In this document: one piece after another, positions 23,649 to 36,529 of the stretch
Numbering within the stretch: position 1 is the first letter of the stretch
Layout of the letters: the number at the start of each line of letters is the position of its first letter
Assembly: GCA_036971715.1 (NCBI GenBank)
Contig: JAVHJL010000002.1
Coordinates: forward strand, 2,698,501-2,762,500
DNA from: Arthrobotrys musiformis
Taxonomy: Eukaryota; Ascomycota; Orbiliomycetes; Orbiliales; Orbiliaceae
Length of the DNA: 64,000 nucleotides
Reading direction: 5' to 3'
Translations under genes and position numbers: made by a program
The notes under the pieces: generated by a model
Databases searched by the model: none
Seen by the model: the letters and a program-made list of their open reading frames with translations, nothing else
Told to the model about the DNA's origin: nothing

Positions 23649-25917
23649 CTCATACAGTTTTACATTTTACGCTTTTTGACCGCTAACTACATAATACAAC
23701 CACTTCACACTCCGGACTCCTCGGCCTCCCGTGCAATGCTACCAGTCCGCTACGGAGTACAGTACGAATGCTACCGTATAATCATAATAGAGGATACTGG
23801 GCCCTGTGCGTTCGTTGTCTCGGCCACTTTTCGCACCCTAAATAATACTTACCACGTTTAAATTGCGGATTCTTACTTTTTCATGATCACTTCGAACTGC
23901 CCATTCGAAATATACCTAATCCACCCATCTACAAAGCACATATGTGCTACATACGATATATACACATATTGGTATCAAATTATATCAGATCCTTCCAAAT
24001 TACCCTCTCATTGGCCCTTTCAAAAGAAAAATCGAAATGAAATGTGACCTTAGGAATCCCGCCCTGGAATCCGGTCCTGCGTTTGAAGATTGTCTGGAAG
24101 TTTGCATCTCGTCATTGATGAACGCCGTTCAATCACCTCCCAAGACTTTTAAGACGCCGTCCAAACAATGTCGGACGGGAAATTTTTGCCGTTGCTGGTA
24201 AAGCGCGAGCTGGGGCGACCCACTACGGGAAGACCAACCTGGTCCCAAGACTTTTGCTTTTTCGCAAGGTCCCGTTGGATTGATGAGCCTTTCGATTTGA
24301 CCTCTTCAGGCATAAACCGCGTCGTCGTCGTCTTTCGAAGTCGACAACGACGACGTTAATGACACCAGCTCTAGTAAGCAGCCTACGAGAAGATCCAGCT
24401 GATCGATTCCGTTGCACAGGGCTGGACATCTCCTCGGATCCGGTCGCTTTCCTGGGACGCCATCCCTTTACTGGTTCCTTCCTTCCTTTGCACCCCCTCT
24501 TCTTCCCCCGGGGCCGGATGCAATGCCTATCAAGTCTTAATCTTCTGGATGTTCCGAAGAGCTACCATCATTGTCCTCTATGGTAAAACTACCATAATGT
24601 CTGAATGGAAAAGCATTCCAAAGTCTTTCTGGGCGTCTTCTGGATGAATCCGCCCCTCGCATTAGCCAGCCATTGATTCAGACCAAATGCATCAGATGGG
24701 GCCGTTGCCCCTTATAATTGATTCAATCCATTGCTTCGAAAGCGAAGAGGCTTTGCGCTTGCACAGGACAGGATCGTGTTGACTTGGGAGGGCTCGGACA
24801 TAGCCGACATTCCAAACCGCTCTTCTGGCCCTGTCGCATCATCCCCGCAAAAAGAAAGTCCAAGTGAGAAGAAGGCCTGGAAATTTGCACAGGAGAAGCC
24901 AAAGCACAGAACGGAGCAGCGAGAAGGAGAGAAAAGAGCAAACGATCCGGGGAGTTACGGTGCCCCGTCCCTCGAATCGATGATATCGATCGATCACATG
25001 GCTTGGTCCATTGGCTGCACTGCATATTTCTTCTTTTCCCCGCAAAAAAGCCAAGCGCAGCTGCAGAAAAAGAAAAATGTAGCCCCGAGCACGCTCCAGC
25101 ACATCCGGCCAATGTAAGATCTGAATGCCAGCCAACCAACTACATAAACTCGAGTAACATGGTATTATATTTTCGTGTAATGACAGTTTAAGTTAAGTTA
25201 ACATCGCATGGGGATTCGAGCACCACAGCTGTCACCGGCAGATGTGTATAAATTTCCAAAGACAGGGCCCTTTTACGATGTTAGTAGGCTGTCACAAAGT
25301 CTATTCTCCATATTTCGTTTGACTATGTTATTTTATTTTATTTTTCCACTGTTTGCGTGCCCTGGCAGACCTCCCCCTCCTAATAAGGCTCTCTCCTTAT
25401 ATTGATTCTAAAATATCTTTTTTGAATTCCAGCCAGGTATACAATGACTAAAGATATATCTTCGATCTCTACGTACAATATTCGACCCTGACTATTCTGA
25501 ATCGACCAACGTAACGGCACACAGATTGAGGACAAGTAGAGTAATACGACGTCAGGGCGGCCATGGCCATCGGCTGTCGAAACAGCCATATTGCGCAATA
25601 AATGGGGAAATTTCGTGGCAACAGCATCCAGCACCGGAGATCCGGAGATGCAATATGCTCAAATTTTCATAGCGTCACACTAGCAAGCAAGCCCGGCGGC
25701 AAGGCAGCCGACCGACTTAGCTTTGCTTCCTTCGAACCCCAAAATTTTCCTGGAGGACTTCCTCCCTTTCCTTTCCTGACAGAAAACGCCTCATCACTCA
25801 AGTTATTACTGCTCACTCAGCCAAACCCCGATCCCGGTGTCGCAAGCGATTGGCTCCCAGCATTCCTGACCCAAACCTAGCAGACTACTCTGCTTGCTCT
25901 CACTCTTTCGCTCCAAT

Positions 25918-28210
25918 ATGGACCATAATAGTGATATTAACCCAAAAACCGAAACTCAACAGGTACGTTTTTATTGCCGTGCTCGATCCGATGTATTTCA
26001 ATGGACCTTGGGATCCACCGCAAATTGGCCGGCCCGCCATCGGTTGTGGACTCCGTCCGTACATTCTACGGACATATGTACTATGTAATGTACATACGGA
26101 GAACATTCGTGCATACTGCCTACATACATACATACATATGTGCACCGTGCATTCATACATAACATATTAACTAGTGCATATCGTTATTGACTTTTATTGT
26201 GATGCAATCTGCGCTCGCAAGCGACAGGAGAACGAATCAAGCCACCATGCGCCTAGCGATCAGGCATCACAAAGCTCCTCCTTTCGAGATCGTGCTGAGA
26301 TGCACACTCGTCTAATAGCTAGACCAAGAACATTCGTTCGGCCTAGCTTACCAGTTGACCTGCTCGTCTCGCCTGTCATCAATTCCCGTGATCCTTGCTA
26401 CATGAAAGCGGACATCTTCATCACCTCCCCATTCCACATTGCTGGTGGGTCGGTTGCTGGGAAATTGAACATATCCACTTTTCAAGATGTCGACCTTCAG
26501 TTAGGGCGGGTGGCCATTGACTTGGTTGGGATCGAAGGTACAGACAGGCAACCGTCCACAGTTCCGCCGTCTATAAAAGTTTTTTCCCTCCCTGATGTGA
26601 CTTTTTACAAATTCCTGACGCCGGAATATCTGTTTCCGTAGAATATGGTTTTGGACACCAAAAAATGTTCATGGCCTTGGCCGCTGAATTCATTGACGAC
26701 GACCATCCTCCGCCATCCGCTATTCTGCGCCAAGGGGAAAACTCTGGTCCCTTCTGGGGGGTCAAGAAGGGCGAAGGAGTCTTTCCTTTCGATATTAACC
26801 TTCCTCTCGATGTCGGCCCTGGGACTTTCGATTCGGGGACTGCCCGCATTCGATATGTCATATACGGGTACGCTAATTCTGTCTCATTGACATGAGCCTA
26901 AGTGGCATGACACCCTTGCTTACCACCATAGCTCTCCAGAACCATTCTGTTCAAGATTGGGGACAAGAAATTCTTGGTTCGATGTTGCCGAGACGTTGCG
27001 GTAGCCCCTTCCCTCGGCGAGTTTCGCAAGACGGTAACGGACTTTGATCGAGAGATCAAAGTCTTCGAGGAGAGAAATTTCGTTCCAGAGGGGTCTCTGA
27101 AGCTCACAGCTAACCTCACTCGTCCCTACTGGTTCAGTGGCGGATCTGCATTTGTTGATGTTCTGGTCGAGAATGAAACACAGTTCCGCATTAAAACTAT
27201 CCGGGTTAGATTGGTAAGGCCCTTCCTGAGCAGGACTCTATTACGCAATAATTGCATGGTCGTCGGCACATTTGCTCTCTTCGCGGTTGCATTGACAAAA
27301 AAAAAATTCTTTAGGTTCGACGCATAGATATTTACCCTAAAGACCCCAAGGACTATCCGACACCCGCGACGTTGACAAAGACAATGGCAAGATCAGAACT
27401 CAATGCCGGCAGTCGTTGGACTGGCCTTACTTCTAACAAGCAGGATGCGGTGACATGTGAAATCGATATTCCCAAAGGACAGCTGACTATCCCCTTAGGC
27501 AAGTTGAAGTCGGCATCCGTCAAAACGTGGCATTGCGAGAGAGAAAAAGAAAGAAAAGATCCTAACCAGTGCTAAAGGGAGATATTTTGAGGTCCAATAT
27601 TTCATCGTCGTAACTACCTGCCCAAAGCTAGAGTTAGATCGCATGTTGTATTTTTTTTCTTCGACCTGAAAAGCTTGACTAACCGCTAGGATAGTCCTCA
27701 TCGTCGCAAAGTCAAGGCGGTCCTTCCAATTCGAGTATTGCATAAAGTATGAAGAATTAAGAACGGGAGATATGGCAGCCGAAATCTTTTACTGACAAAA
27801 GTTCGACTTGCGACTTCCAGGACTCTATCCACGAGGCGTTAATGTCCGGTATCGGGAACAAACCAAGCTTCGCAAGCTTTTCCGCCATGCGACGTTCACT
27901 TCCATTCGCACCTCAACGTCTATCGACATCAACTTCGACAAATGGAGCTGTGATCCGCCGCCGTTACACAGATTCCGACCTGTCACAGGTTGAACCCGTT
28001 CCGATTGCCGAGGCTGGAAACCAACCCACGAATCATGTGACCTCTGGGACAGCGACTCCTCCAAAGGTGGACGCCATAGGAAAGCACAAGAAGGGGAAGG
28101 AAGTCGTTGAAGAGGCAAATCCAGATGACTCGCAAGCTTCCAATAGCCGACACTTTTACTCGTTCACCTCGCATATTCCATCGGTCCGGAGCTACTTTTC
28201 GAAGGCCTAG
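25918..28210 (+). CDS. Arrestin-like (N and C domain) protein
   Basis: Probable cargo-adaptor or scaffold of the fungal arrestin group. Eight exons: 25918-25962, 26228-26537, 26642-26867, 26940-27213, 27315-27502, 27582-27609, 27690-27746 and 27821-28210 (505 residues). The N domain has FGHQKMFMALAAEF and RIRYVIYGTILFKIGDKKFL, the latter restored over intron 3. The C domain has NLTRPYWFSGGSAFVDVLVEN, in two β-strand blocks, and LGKYFEVQYFIV. The tail is Ser/Lys-rich, with no PPxY motif for Rsp5-type ubiquitin ligases. Exon 6 is 28 nt, and the intron before it has a weak GTTGAA donor, so this junction is the least certain. Exon 1 encodes 15 residues and is also inferred. It is convergent with MED10. 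Confidence 0.78.
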
Positions 28211-29175
28211 AGGTGTGGGGCATGAAATTGGTTTCCAACAAACTGAGTTTTGTCTGCTGCATTGCATTGAAATTGAAAATCGAAATTGAAATTGTCTTGC
28301 GGTACCGGCTTTGAGGCGGATTATGACACATAAGTTCTGCTGTTGGGAAAGGCGGCTACTAACTAGGCGCTTTTGCTGGCCCCGTTCGTTTCTTTCCTTA
28401 TTTGTTTATTCTATACAAAGAAGACACACCATTGCTCGGATAATGGTGTATCGGCTAACAGGTTAGCATTGGAGGATGAATTGCGAAGAACATTCGTTTG
28501 CATTCGTGGTTTACTATTCTGATTCAAAAAAGCTACCCCGCCGGGAATCCGAACGCGAAAGTACCGTTGTACCACATTTCCATAAATCCGTTTTTATAAC
28601 CCCCATGCTAAAATAATTGGCGGAATTATCAATAAAAATGTAATTTTTAATGCGCCAAGAGAGCCCACCAGATTATATTTTCCAACAATTTTTAATTCGG
28701 GCATACTCCGAAAAAGGAGGATCTAGGCCCTTGGCCATTAGTCATCTCAACGTCGGTCCCGTGAAAGCCGCCCCTCCTCCACTATCGATATCTGGGCGTT
28801 CTGTAGGCTTCGAAGACATTGTTTCATGTGATCTTGCTGTCGGAAGGCTCTTCCCCATTAAAAGTTTAATTTTCGTTAAAAATTATTCGGAGAAATGATC
28901 TTTTGAATATGTTTGTCGTTTATGTATGATGATGATAGTCGAGTGATTTTTGGTAGGAGTTTTACCCGACTTTTGTCTCAACACGAGAGCTGCAGGTGAT
29001 TGTGGCTCCATCGATCATTATAAGGCCAGCGGGGTGGCGGTGCATCGGCGATGTAGAATCGATTCCCTTGGCTGTAATGTCCTTCTGACGTGATATGTTC
29101 GCCATTTCTTTTATGTTTTCCCCTCATCTAAAAAAAATCCATCTGATCTTTTTTTTCTTGATACCTTCGTCTAAC
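28211..29175. other. Convergent intergenic region, arrestin-like gene to MED10
   Basis: AT-rich 3' regions of both genes. It holds a short perfect hairpin, GCTAAC-AG-GTTAGC (28454-28467), and a tRNA-like decayed patch around 28536-28590 (minus). An 82-codon plus-strand frame near 28650-28898 has no recognisable features. I call nothing here as a gene. Confidence 0.5.
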
Positions 29176-29881
29176 TCACGCCGTGGGCGTTGGCTCGTCC
29201 CTCCCGCTCCCGCTGATACTCATCTTCATTACCCCGTTAACAGGCACCGAAGAAGCAGCCGATGCACCACCGTTATCACCAGCCGGGGATTTCCCTGTTT
29301 CCCCCGCCGTGGAAGAAGAGATGACAGCAGGCAACCTAGGCACCCCTCTCCTACCCCCGGTATTTTCTAGAACCTCGTCGACATCACCTCTCAGCTCCGG
29401 GAACGCGGTGTTAATGTGTTCCGCTAGGACGTCGCGGAAGTCCTGGAAGGCACGTTGTTTGCCGTTTAGGTATTGGTTTTGTTTTATGGCTAGTTCGACG
29501 AATTCTCTGGTGTAGATGTCTGGGTTGCGGCCGTGTTCGACGTAGCTTTTATATTCAAAAGGTTGTTAATTAGAAGTTTTATTTATATATATATAGATTG
29601 TAATGGAATGATGCATATGAGAGAGTTTGAACGTACCCAATGACTTCTCTCGGGATAGAGAGGTCTCCTACGCCCTGAGCGGCGGTTTGTAGGTGGTCGA
29701 ATTTGGTGATGAGGTCTTTGAACTGACCTACGACGATATCACCGGGGTTCGGGGCGTCGTTGCGGTAGGTGGAGACTGCGATCTCGTAGAGGGACTGGAT
29801 GACGTTACGGAGCTCCGTGTCGACCTTTTCGGCGGCCTGGGAGGCGGTGGAGGAGCCTGCCGCTGGGGTTGCAGACGACAT
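29176..29881 (-). CDS. MED10: Mediator complex subunit 10 (Med10/Nut2)
   Basis: Middle-module subunit of Mediator, which links activators to RNA polymerase II. Two exons, 29881-29637 and 29545-29176, give 204 residues. The conserved core is LRNVIQSLYEIAVST, then IPREVIGYVEHGRNPDIYTREF (joined across the intron, in two pieces here), and NQYLNGKQRAFQDFRDVLAEHI, all typical of Med10. The N-terminus is Ala/Ser-rich. After AFPELRGDVDEVL there is a Gly/Ser/Pro-rich tail of about 65 residues that is probably disordered. The plus-strand open frames over exon 2 are shadows. The adjacent gene (31058, +) is divergent. Confidence 0.94.
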
Positions 29882-31057
29882 TGTGGGGGAGCAGACGAAG
29901 GCGATGGAGATGGAGATGGCTATGCGTGCGGGGGGAGGTAGGGGTTCGTGTATTTAAGAATAGAAATTGGATGGTTTGTTGCGAGGAGGCGCGTTGTCGA
30001 TGAGGTTCGAAAGGGTCGGCAAGGTTACACGCCTGTGCTGCCGAGCAGGGCCTATTTGGGAATTACCACGAACTTCAACATCCTTTTACGTTCCCGCTGC
30101 TGTTGATTCCACAACCTCGGGTTCTTCGTATTATAAGTTAAGCATATGTATATCAAAAAGGCGCAGCTATCTTGTTTCAAGGATTCCAAAACAGCTTGGC
30201 CTGTGCACACCCCAACTTTTTTTTTTTTTGGTACCATTGGTTTATGTGGGCTTTGGGTACTTGACGCCTGTCAGATTGTAAATATGGAAAGCTCCCAGGG
30301 CTGTTGCTGGCTAATTATAGCCTCAGCCACGCTCTTTCACCTTCCCCCGCCTAATCGTGGATGTTCCGGACGACGACAACCTCCCATTGATCTTTGATCG
30401 ATAACATCAATCTAAGAGAAAAAGCGGCAAGAGAGACTGGTGGTACAAAGCCCGCCTCCCAAAGGATTTCGATTTTTTATCTTTTTTTTCTTTTCTACCC
30501 AACCAGCGTCTTTTTATATTCCTTTCCGTGCCGCTTTCATACATTCCCACGAATCGTATGTTTATACTGATCCTAAGGGAACAAAACGGGTTTGGACGAA
30601 TTATATATGTCCGATGGTGCACCACCACCGCCGCCGCCATAAAACATTAAAAACCCCCTTTGGATATACTATACGCGGTTCAAACTTCAGCCCCTAACTC
30701 AACATCGGGATTTCTTTCTAATCCCGTACATTTCGCTGCTTACTCCATAACTTACGATATTTTAAAAAAGAAAAACGGGTTTAAATTTTTTTTTCCCTTG
30801 CGCGCCGCCCTGATCTGCATATACGCTTTCCCAGAAATATAAAAAAGGAGCTGTGGTTAGTCCCAGGACCCGTCGATTCTTCTTTTTCCCTTTCCAGGGG
30901 GTTTGTTATCCCATCACCTATTCCATACAATATTTTACGCGATAAGATCTCGAAGAACCCTGGCTCCTTCTTTTAAAATCCATTACTTGTTTTTTTATTA
31001 TCACTTATCACAGGCACATATATTAAAAAAAATCGAAGCTAAGGGAGTGGTACACAC
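29882..31057. promoter_or_regulatory. Divergent promoter of MED10 and the F-box gene
   Basis: An 1176-bp gap between divergent starts. The MED10-proximal part is GA-rich. The F-box-proximal part is AT-rich with T tracts and a TATATTAAAAAAA stretch about 40 bp before the ATG. No RNA gene or coding frame is supported. Confidence 0.5.
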
Positions 31058-32393
31058 ATGGCAATGATCAATTCGGGGAACGGGGGTACGACGGGGGCCA
31101 CTAGTAACGGCGGGAGAGGCCGTAAATTATCGTCGGGCTGGTCCCTGGCGATAGCTCGATCTCGCTTTGCCCAGCGTTATCGTTCGAGGTACTTTTTATC
31201 TAATGCCATTGCATCTACTCCCTTGTCATTACGATATAAAAATTCATATCTTATATCAACCCAATCCAATCATGCGAACATTTCAAAAAAAGAAAATAAT
31301 ATATATCTAACACCGTTAAAAATACAGAAGCTCCCGCCCGCAAGATGCCGGCTCCAAAACCGCTACTTTCTTCGACCGCCTCCCCGTCGAACTGCTCGCC
31401 CAGATCTTCTCCCAAGTACACGTAACGGACCTGGTGTCCCTCCAATGCACCTCCCGCTCCTTCCACGAAATCGTAGACATAAACTCCAGCCTCATAACCC
31501 GTCAATACATCCGCACCAACTCCCTAACCACCTTATCAAAACTCTTCCCCCCTCCGACGCTCCCCTGCAACAAACCCAAATACGACGTCCGATACCTCAT
31601 CTCCCTCACCAAACGCGAACAAACCTGCCGCGAACTCTCAAGCTACCTCACGGAAAGGATAATAGAACGATGCCTAAACACCCCAATCCAGCGGGTGAAA
31701 CCCAAGAAACGCTCGGTGATGGAATCATGCCTTACGGATGAACTAACAGAGCGGATGATATACGTCCTCTACTTCCTCACCGAATACTCCCGCAAACGCG
31801 AGGAATCCCTCGACCTCCTCGCCACGCATAGACTCCTGGTATCATCCCACACAAGCAGCACGACAAACACCCCGCACCAAATCCGCACCCGCGCGGAAAT
31901 CTTCCACGCCTTCCAAACTTCCATCATATCCACCCTGCCGGACGCAATTCTGATCCAAACGCACCATACCATGCACCTGTTGATCAAACTAGTACGGTTA
32001 TCGATCTGCCCTACCCCACCGCACCAGAAGAACGATCCATGGATCTCGATGATGCTGCATAAATCCGGCCTTCTGCGTATTACCGAGTTCTTCGCGGCGG
32101 ATATGCCGTACGCCAGTCATTCCACCCGTAAGGGGTTTGCGAAGGCGATGCAGAAGGATTGGGATGATTTGGATATTGCGGCGGGACAGGTGCCCGGTCA
32201 GGTGGGGAATAGGGATGTATACGAGAGGGATGTTCCGCCACCCATCAGGGAGATATGGTTCGATGCCGCGCAGGAGGTTATGAGGAGTAAAAAGTTGGAA
32301 CCCCATGCGAGGGAGGGGTTGGCGGTGGGCATGTTTGGTGGGTTTGTGGTGGATGATTTGAGTTGTACGGGGTGCGTGGCCGGGAGGCCGTAG
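31058..32393 (+). CDS. F-box protein, substrate domain unknown
   Basis: Likely SCF ubiquitin-ligase adaptor that binds Skp1 through an N-terminal F-box. Two exons, 31058-31188 and 31328-32393, give 398 residues. Splicing places FFDRLPVELLAQIFSQV, then HVTDLVSLQCTSRSFHEIV, at about residues 60-95, a clear F-box with the LP...L..I...L pattern. No WD40 or leucine-rich repeats follow. The rest is mostly helical with repeated Arg/Leu patterns and a C-terminal stretch ending DDLSCTGCVAGRP. An ATG two codons downstream could also serve as start. The gene is convergent with the transporter gene at 32965, 571 bp away. Confidence 0.85.
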
Positions 32394-32964
32394 TGTTCTC
32401 CCGTTTTGAGGGCTCGAAAATATTACGATCTTGATGAACTGGTTTTTTGATAGATTCTTTTTATATATCATTTATCATTATTATTTTTTGGATATATAGC
32501 GGGATGGATGGATGGATGACGGTTATGGTTACGGTTAGCGATTTTCTGGCGTTATATCAACGGAGGACAGCGATTTCTGATGAATTCCATATATAGAGAG
32601 GCACACACAAAGTATCATGATGAATAAAATATCATTCCAAATCCATACACGATATAAAATGACTTGGTACTATAACATCAACATGATGGTAAAAAACGTA
32701 ACCTCTATGACCCCTGGTACGAAAATGAAATCATAAACCTACACTAAGAGCCCGAACCGCCGTCCAAAACAAAAGGGAAAAAAAGAAAAACCCATCGCTG
32801 GTATCGGCTATATCGCTATATCCCCAAAACCAAATGATATCATGCCTTGAAACCAAAAAAGAAAAACCAAAACTTCCAAAACGAGTGTTTCCCAATCTGC
32901 TCCTGGTATTTGGTTGTAACCCGATCCTTTGACTTCTGTTGTTACACGTACAATTTCACATATT
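32394..32964. other. Convergent 3' intergenic region
   Basis: AT-rich 571 bp between the F-box gene and the transporter gene. It contains a short (GGAT)n run near 32502-32518. No gene is seen. Confidence 0.6.
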
Positions 32965-34465
32965 TTACATATGCTCGATTGGTTCCTCTGGAAGAAGCTC
33001 TTCTCTGACCTCACCCTCTGGTCGGTCTGGGAGGCAAGCCTTCATTGGCGGCTTGATGATTTCATTGAACAAGAATGTTCCGTAGACGAGAAGACCGAAA
33101 CCAAGGAGCTGAAGAGGGATGAATCTCTCCCATCCGAGACCGAGGGAGACAACCCAGATAAACAAAGTCCTGCAAGTGTCGATTGTTGACCGAGAAGTGG
33201 CGCTAACGGATCTTGTCACCGAAATACCAAAGAAGTTGAAGGCACTATACACATCACCCACGTCAGCAATTGCACGGAAAGGGCCGAATGATATAAATAG
33301 GAACATACCCAATGGAGACCATGATCAAAAGACTGCTAACGAAGACATTCTTAATTCCCATCTCCCTCAATCCCTCAGCGGCATCGAAGTATCCTCTTCG
33401 TCCGGCTTCGGTAACACCAATGGTGAAGTGGAGGAAAACCATTCCGATAACAGTAACAACGAATCCGAAGATGCCTTCCCAACCGACGACGTGAAGCGGC
33501 TCCATCGCATATTTTTCAAGGATATGCTCTTCCAAAACGAACTGCGTGGCGGTGAAGATCTGGGCTCCAGCGATCAATAGAACGCCGATTAAGGATCTCA
33601 AAACATTGGCCTCGACTTCGTCGGAAACGATTTCATGTGGCTGCGGAGCCTTGAACAGCGCGCCTGCGAGACCGACGACTGCGACACCGGAGACGACGAT
33701 GAACAAAGCCAACCAATGGAAAATGTAAAGGTGGCGCTTGAGGAAAATAACACTGAAAAGTCCGACGAAGAGGACGAGGGCACCACGAGTCATTTGGTAG
33801 ACTAAACCGTATGTCAGACTTGGCTCGGCGTTAAGAAGCAATGAGGAAGGGGATACCACGTACTACTGGCAGCCACGAATAGCAGACCCACATTCATCAA
33901 GGTAGTTCCACAGATATCACAAACTATCACACCCATTAGCAAAGCGCCCCCAGCAATCCCCACAGGACAGCACATCACCACATACTAGCCGGTAAACTCA
34001 ACAACAATATCTTCCCTCCACTCAACGCAGGACGGTCGGTCGAATTCGGCGTCAGAGCCTTCAACACGGGACTACTAGGTTCCGCAGGATCCTCCAACGG
34101 CTCGGTATCGGCGATAGGCTGGTATCCATCCGTATCACTGCGCTTTTGTTTGAAATTATTGTACAACTTGTACAGTCCGATAACGAGCCAACATCCCATT
34201 TCACCGATGAACATCTGAAGGGTCTGGATGACGGGTTGTTCGAAGTGCTCGCGCTTTCGCGGATCGGGGTCGTCACAGTTCCGGACGCACTGCTGGTCTT
34301 GCCATTTCGTCAGAAGGGTGTTGGAACAGCCGGTCAGAAGCATTCCGGCCCTAGTACGTAGAATACAAATGTCAGCGATTTGATACGGTTATTTCTAGAG
34401 TCCGAATCAACATCGGAAAGGAAGGCATACACAAGGGCCAGAATTAAAGTGTTGGAGTTCGACAT
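32965..34465 (-). CDS. SLC35F6-like drug/metabolite-transporter-family membrane protein
   Basis: Multi-pass membrane protein of the nucleotide-sugar transporter-like group; the human relative SLC35F6 is lysosomal or mitochondrial. Five exons: 34465-34431, 34350-33986, 33923-33864, 33801-33309 and 33244-32965 (410 residues). Exon 1 encodes the first 12 residues, which with LLTGCSNTLLTKWQD match the family start. YQMTRGALVLFVGLFSVIFL and EGIFGFVVTVIGMVFLHF fit the transporter fold, with about ten hydrophobic segments in all. A hydrophilic loop of about 75 residues separates segments 2 and 3. The C-terminus is acidic and short. The substrate is unknown. All introns are 62-80 nt. Confidence 0.9.
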
Positions 34466-36034
34466 GTTGACTTCCCCCAGGGTTGAAATCGATGATGACG
34501 ACGTCGAAGGAGGATTTAGATGCGATAGTGACTCCCGATATGCCTCAGTTCGTAGTACAAACTAATGCCTAGAGAACTCCGAGGGATTTTAATTTAAAAA
34601 GAAATGTAGCAAAACCGCCAAACGCTTCGCTATAACAACGTTATTTTAATTAATATGTTCTGACGAAAAGCGACCTCTTCGTCCAGAAATCCGATAATGA
34701 AAAAGAAAGAGAAGTAGGAGGAGAGGAAGGAAGGGGAGAAGGGTTGCAAGAGGTTGGTTTCGAGCTGATGTGGATCTTAGCGTACGTTAGTGTGGAACGG
34801 GCGATGCGGGTGACCTCGCCTGCCAGGCTCATGCGCAGGAATGTGTGTGTACCACGTGACTGTCCCAGAACAGACCGGCTTGCCGATTCTGGCCAACCAC
34901 ACAATTCCAACACCCCGAAACACGGCAGGCAGGTTTGAATTCTGTTCTTCTGACCGTTGTCGACTGATTGCTAACCGCCCGCCCGCCTGCTGACCAATCG
35001 GGGATTTACCGACTTCACCGAAATCTGAGCTAAAGGAGACTCACTGACCGCTGGGAGGAAAATTCTGCTCGGGGTGTTCAGATTGGGGGGATTGTTTTTT
35101 AAAAGATAGTCATTTCGGACTGCTCTATCAATTGAACCGGGTAGGGACCCTAATCATTCGCCCAGATCCATGGTCGAGAGTAATTTGATACTATATAACT
35201 CTCCTAGTAAAGAAATATAGGGCTTACAGATCCTTTTCGATTAGATACAAATACCAATTACGGTCTAGTCATCCAACAAAATCTCCATACTTCAACATCT
35301 ATAAAACCGAACCCATTGAAACAATACCCTAAACCCCTTCCGCAGGATGTCTACACAAGTACTTAAGTACATACACAGTGCAATTGCAGTCACAAAGCCC
35401 CCAAACTACCTAATATAGACAATATGACAAAAATCCTCAACATTATTCATGACTTGTATATTACAAGGCTATATATACCACCATACCCCCGACAATCCGG
35501 GGAATCCTAGAGCTAGTAAACCATGGTGTTGGAAGCTCCATGTATCTCGCCATTGGCGTTGTTTATTTCGCTTAGCTCTTTTTTTCCCCCCGAAAATCTG
35601 AAAAACGACCGATTCTGCTGCTCGCATATGCAAGGAGTACTTGGCGATTTTTTCTTCGAGCCACTTGTCAATGGCCGGTTAGCCACTACCTATGGCGGGC
35701 TTCCAAGTTGTTCTGTCGTTAGTTGCGAGAGCTTCCGGGTGAAGGTTGAGAAAACCTTGTTTGGCTAACGGTTTGAGGTATTTAAGATACTTGCTAGGTC
35801 TTGAACTGCGATTAAACAAGGGGTTATGCGATCAATGACATTTACTATAGTATACTAGACCTAGGCGAATCTCCCTGATATCATGATTTGGGTGGAAATC
35901 CATCGTACTTGCGATACGAACTTGGGGGTCTTGATGATTATCATCCTACTGTGACGGACACACAAATCGACGATAACAAGGAATATATTGATATAGATCA
36001 AATTCCAATGTGCTCGGATACTTACGCCCATACC

Positions 36035-36058
36035 TTATCTCGTAAACCAAATGCTACT
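36035..36058 (+). repeat. Dispersed 24-bp motif, copy 1
   Basis: Contains CGTAAACCAAATGCTACT. It matches copy 3 at 60423 in 23 of 24 bases, and copy 2 at 36598 (inverted) in 22 of 24. Confidence 0.8.
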
Positions 36059-36529
36059 GTGTCTGCCTATGCCCGCACAAAGCAAAAGGACTTGTGTCAA
36101 TCCGAAGTACGCACAGTAAATAAGGATTGTATTATAAAACGCAAGCCGTGCAAGATATCATATCCTAACGTTATAGCATATCATACCCACTCTCAATCGT
36201 CGCCCGCCGAGCACCCATGGCACTACAGTACTACACCCCCGAGCAGGTGTGGACCGCGTCTGCAACCCAAGACTACTACACCCCGATTATATTATACTAC
36301 CAATTTAGTAATTATAAAATCCTCAAGTAATAAATAACCACACCAGGACTTGTGTGACGGCCGATAGCGCCGCAGGGCTGAAACTGATCTTTGATCTTCA
36401 GTAACACAGAGACACTCGGGTGGCGTGTACGCACGTGGCCTTTCGAAACTTAAAGTCTAGAAAGAATTCCACCATCCGAGGGGTAAACCCTTTATATAAC
36501 TTCCAGCGACCATGGAATAAATTATATAT

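Larger units (their letters stand above)
21339..25917. promoter_or_regulatory. 4.6-kb divergent intergenic field, bZIP gene and arrestin-like gene
   Basis: No gene is supported. The bZIP side (21339-22900) is purine-rich and probably carries a long leader. At 22980-23190 lie CCAGC/CCATG-type short repeats. At 23238-23330 is an ACAC/ACATATGTAC array, and at 23624-23648 a T25 tract. The 24000-25150 part is more GC-balanced, with overlapping open frames on both strands (up to 138 codons). None resembles a known protein to me. A CGTCGTCGTC/GACGACG inverted repeat sits at 24319-24356. Confidence 0.5.

Noticed and set aside
24723..25139. Overlapping 138- and 128-codon frames on opposite strands
   Set aside because: Mutual shadows with no family resemblance. 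The minus frame is Cys/Ser/Pro-rich without a pattern of paired cysteines or a clear secretion signal plus cleavage site.
28536..28590. tRNA-Gly-like patch on the minus strand with a T6 run after it
   Set aside because: TGGTACAACGG and GTTCGGATTCCCGG resemble tRNA arms, but only about 8 nt separate them. There is no room for an anticodon arm and the acceptor stem does not pair.
29183..29515. 110-codon plus-strand frame
   Set aside because: It is antisense to MED10 exon 2, which has strong family similarity.
35888..36337. 149-codon plus-strand frame
   Set aside because: No ATG at its start, no recognisable domain, and it contains the dispersed 24-bp motif. Probably decayed repeat sequence.
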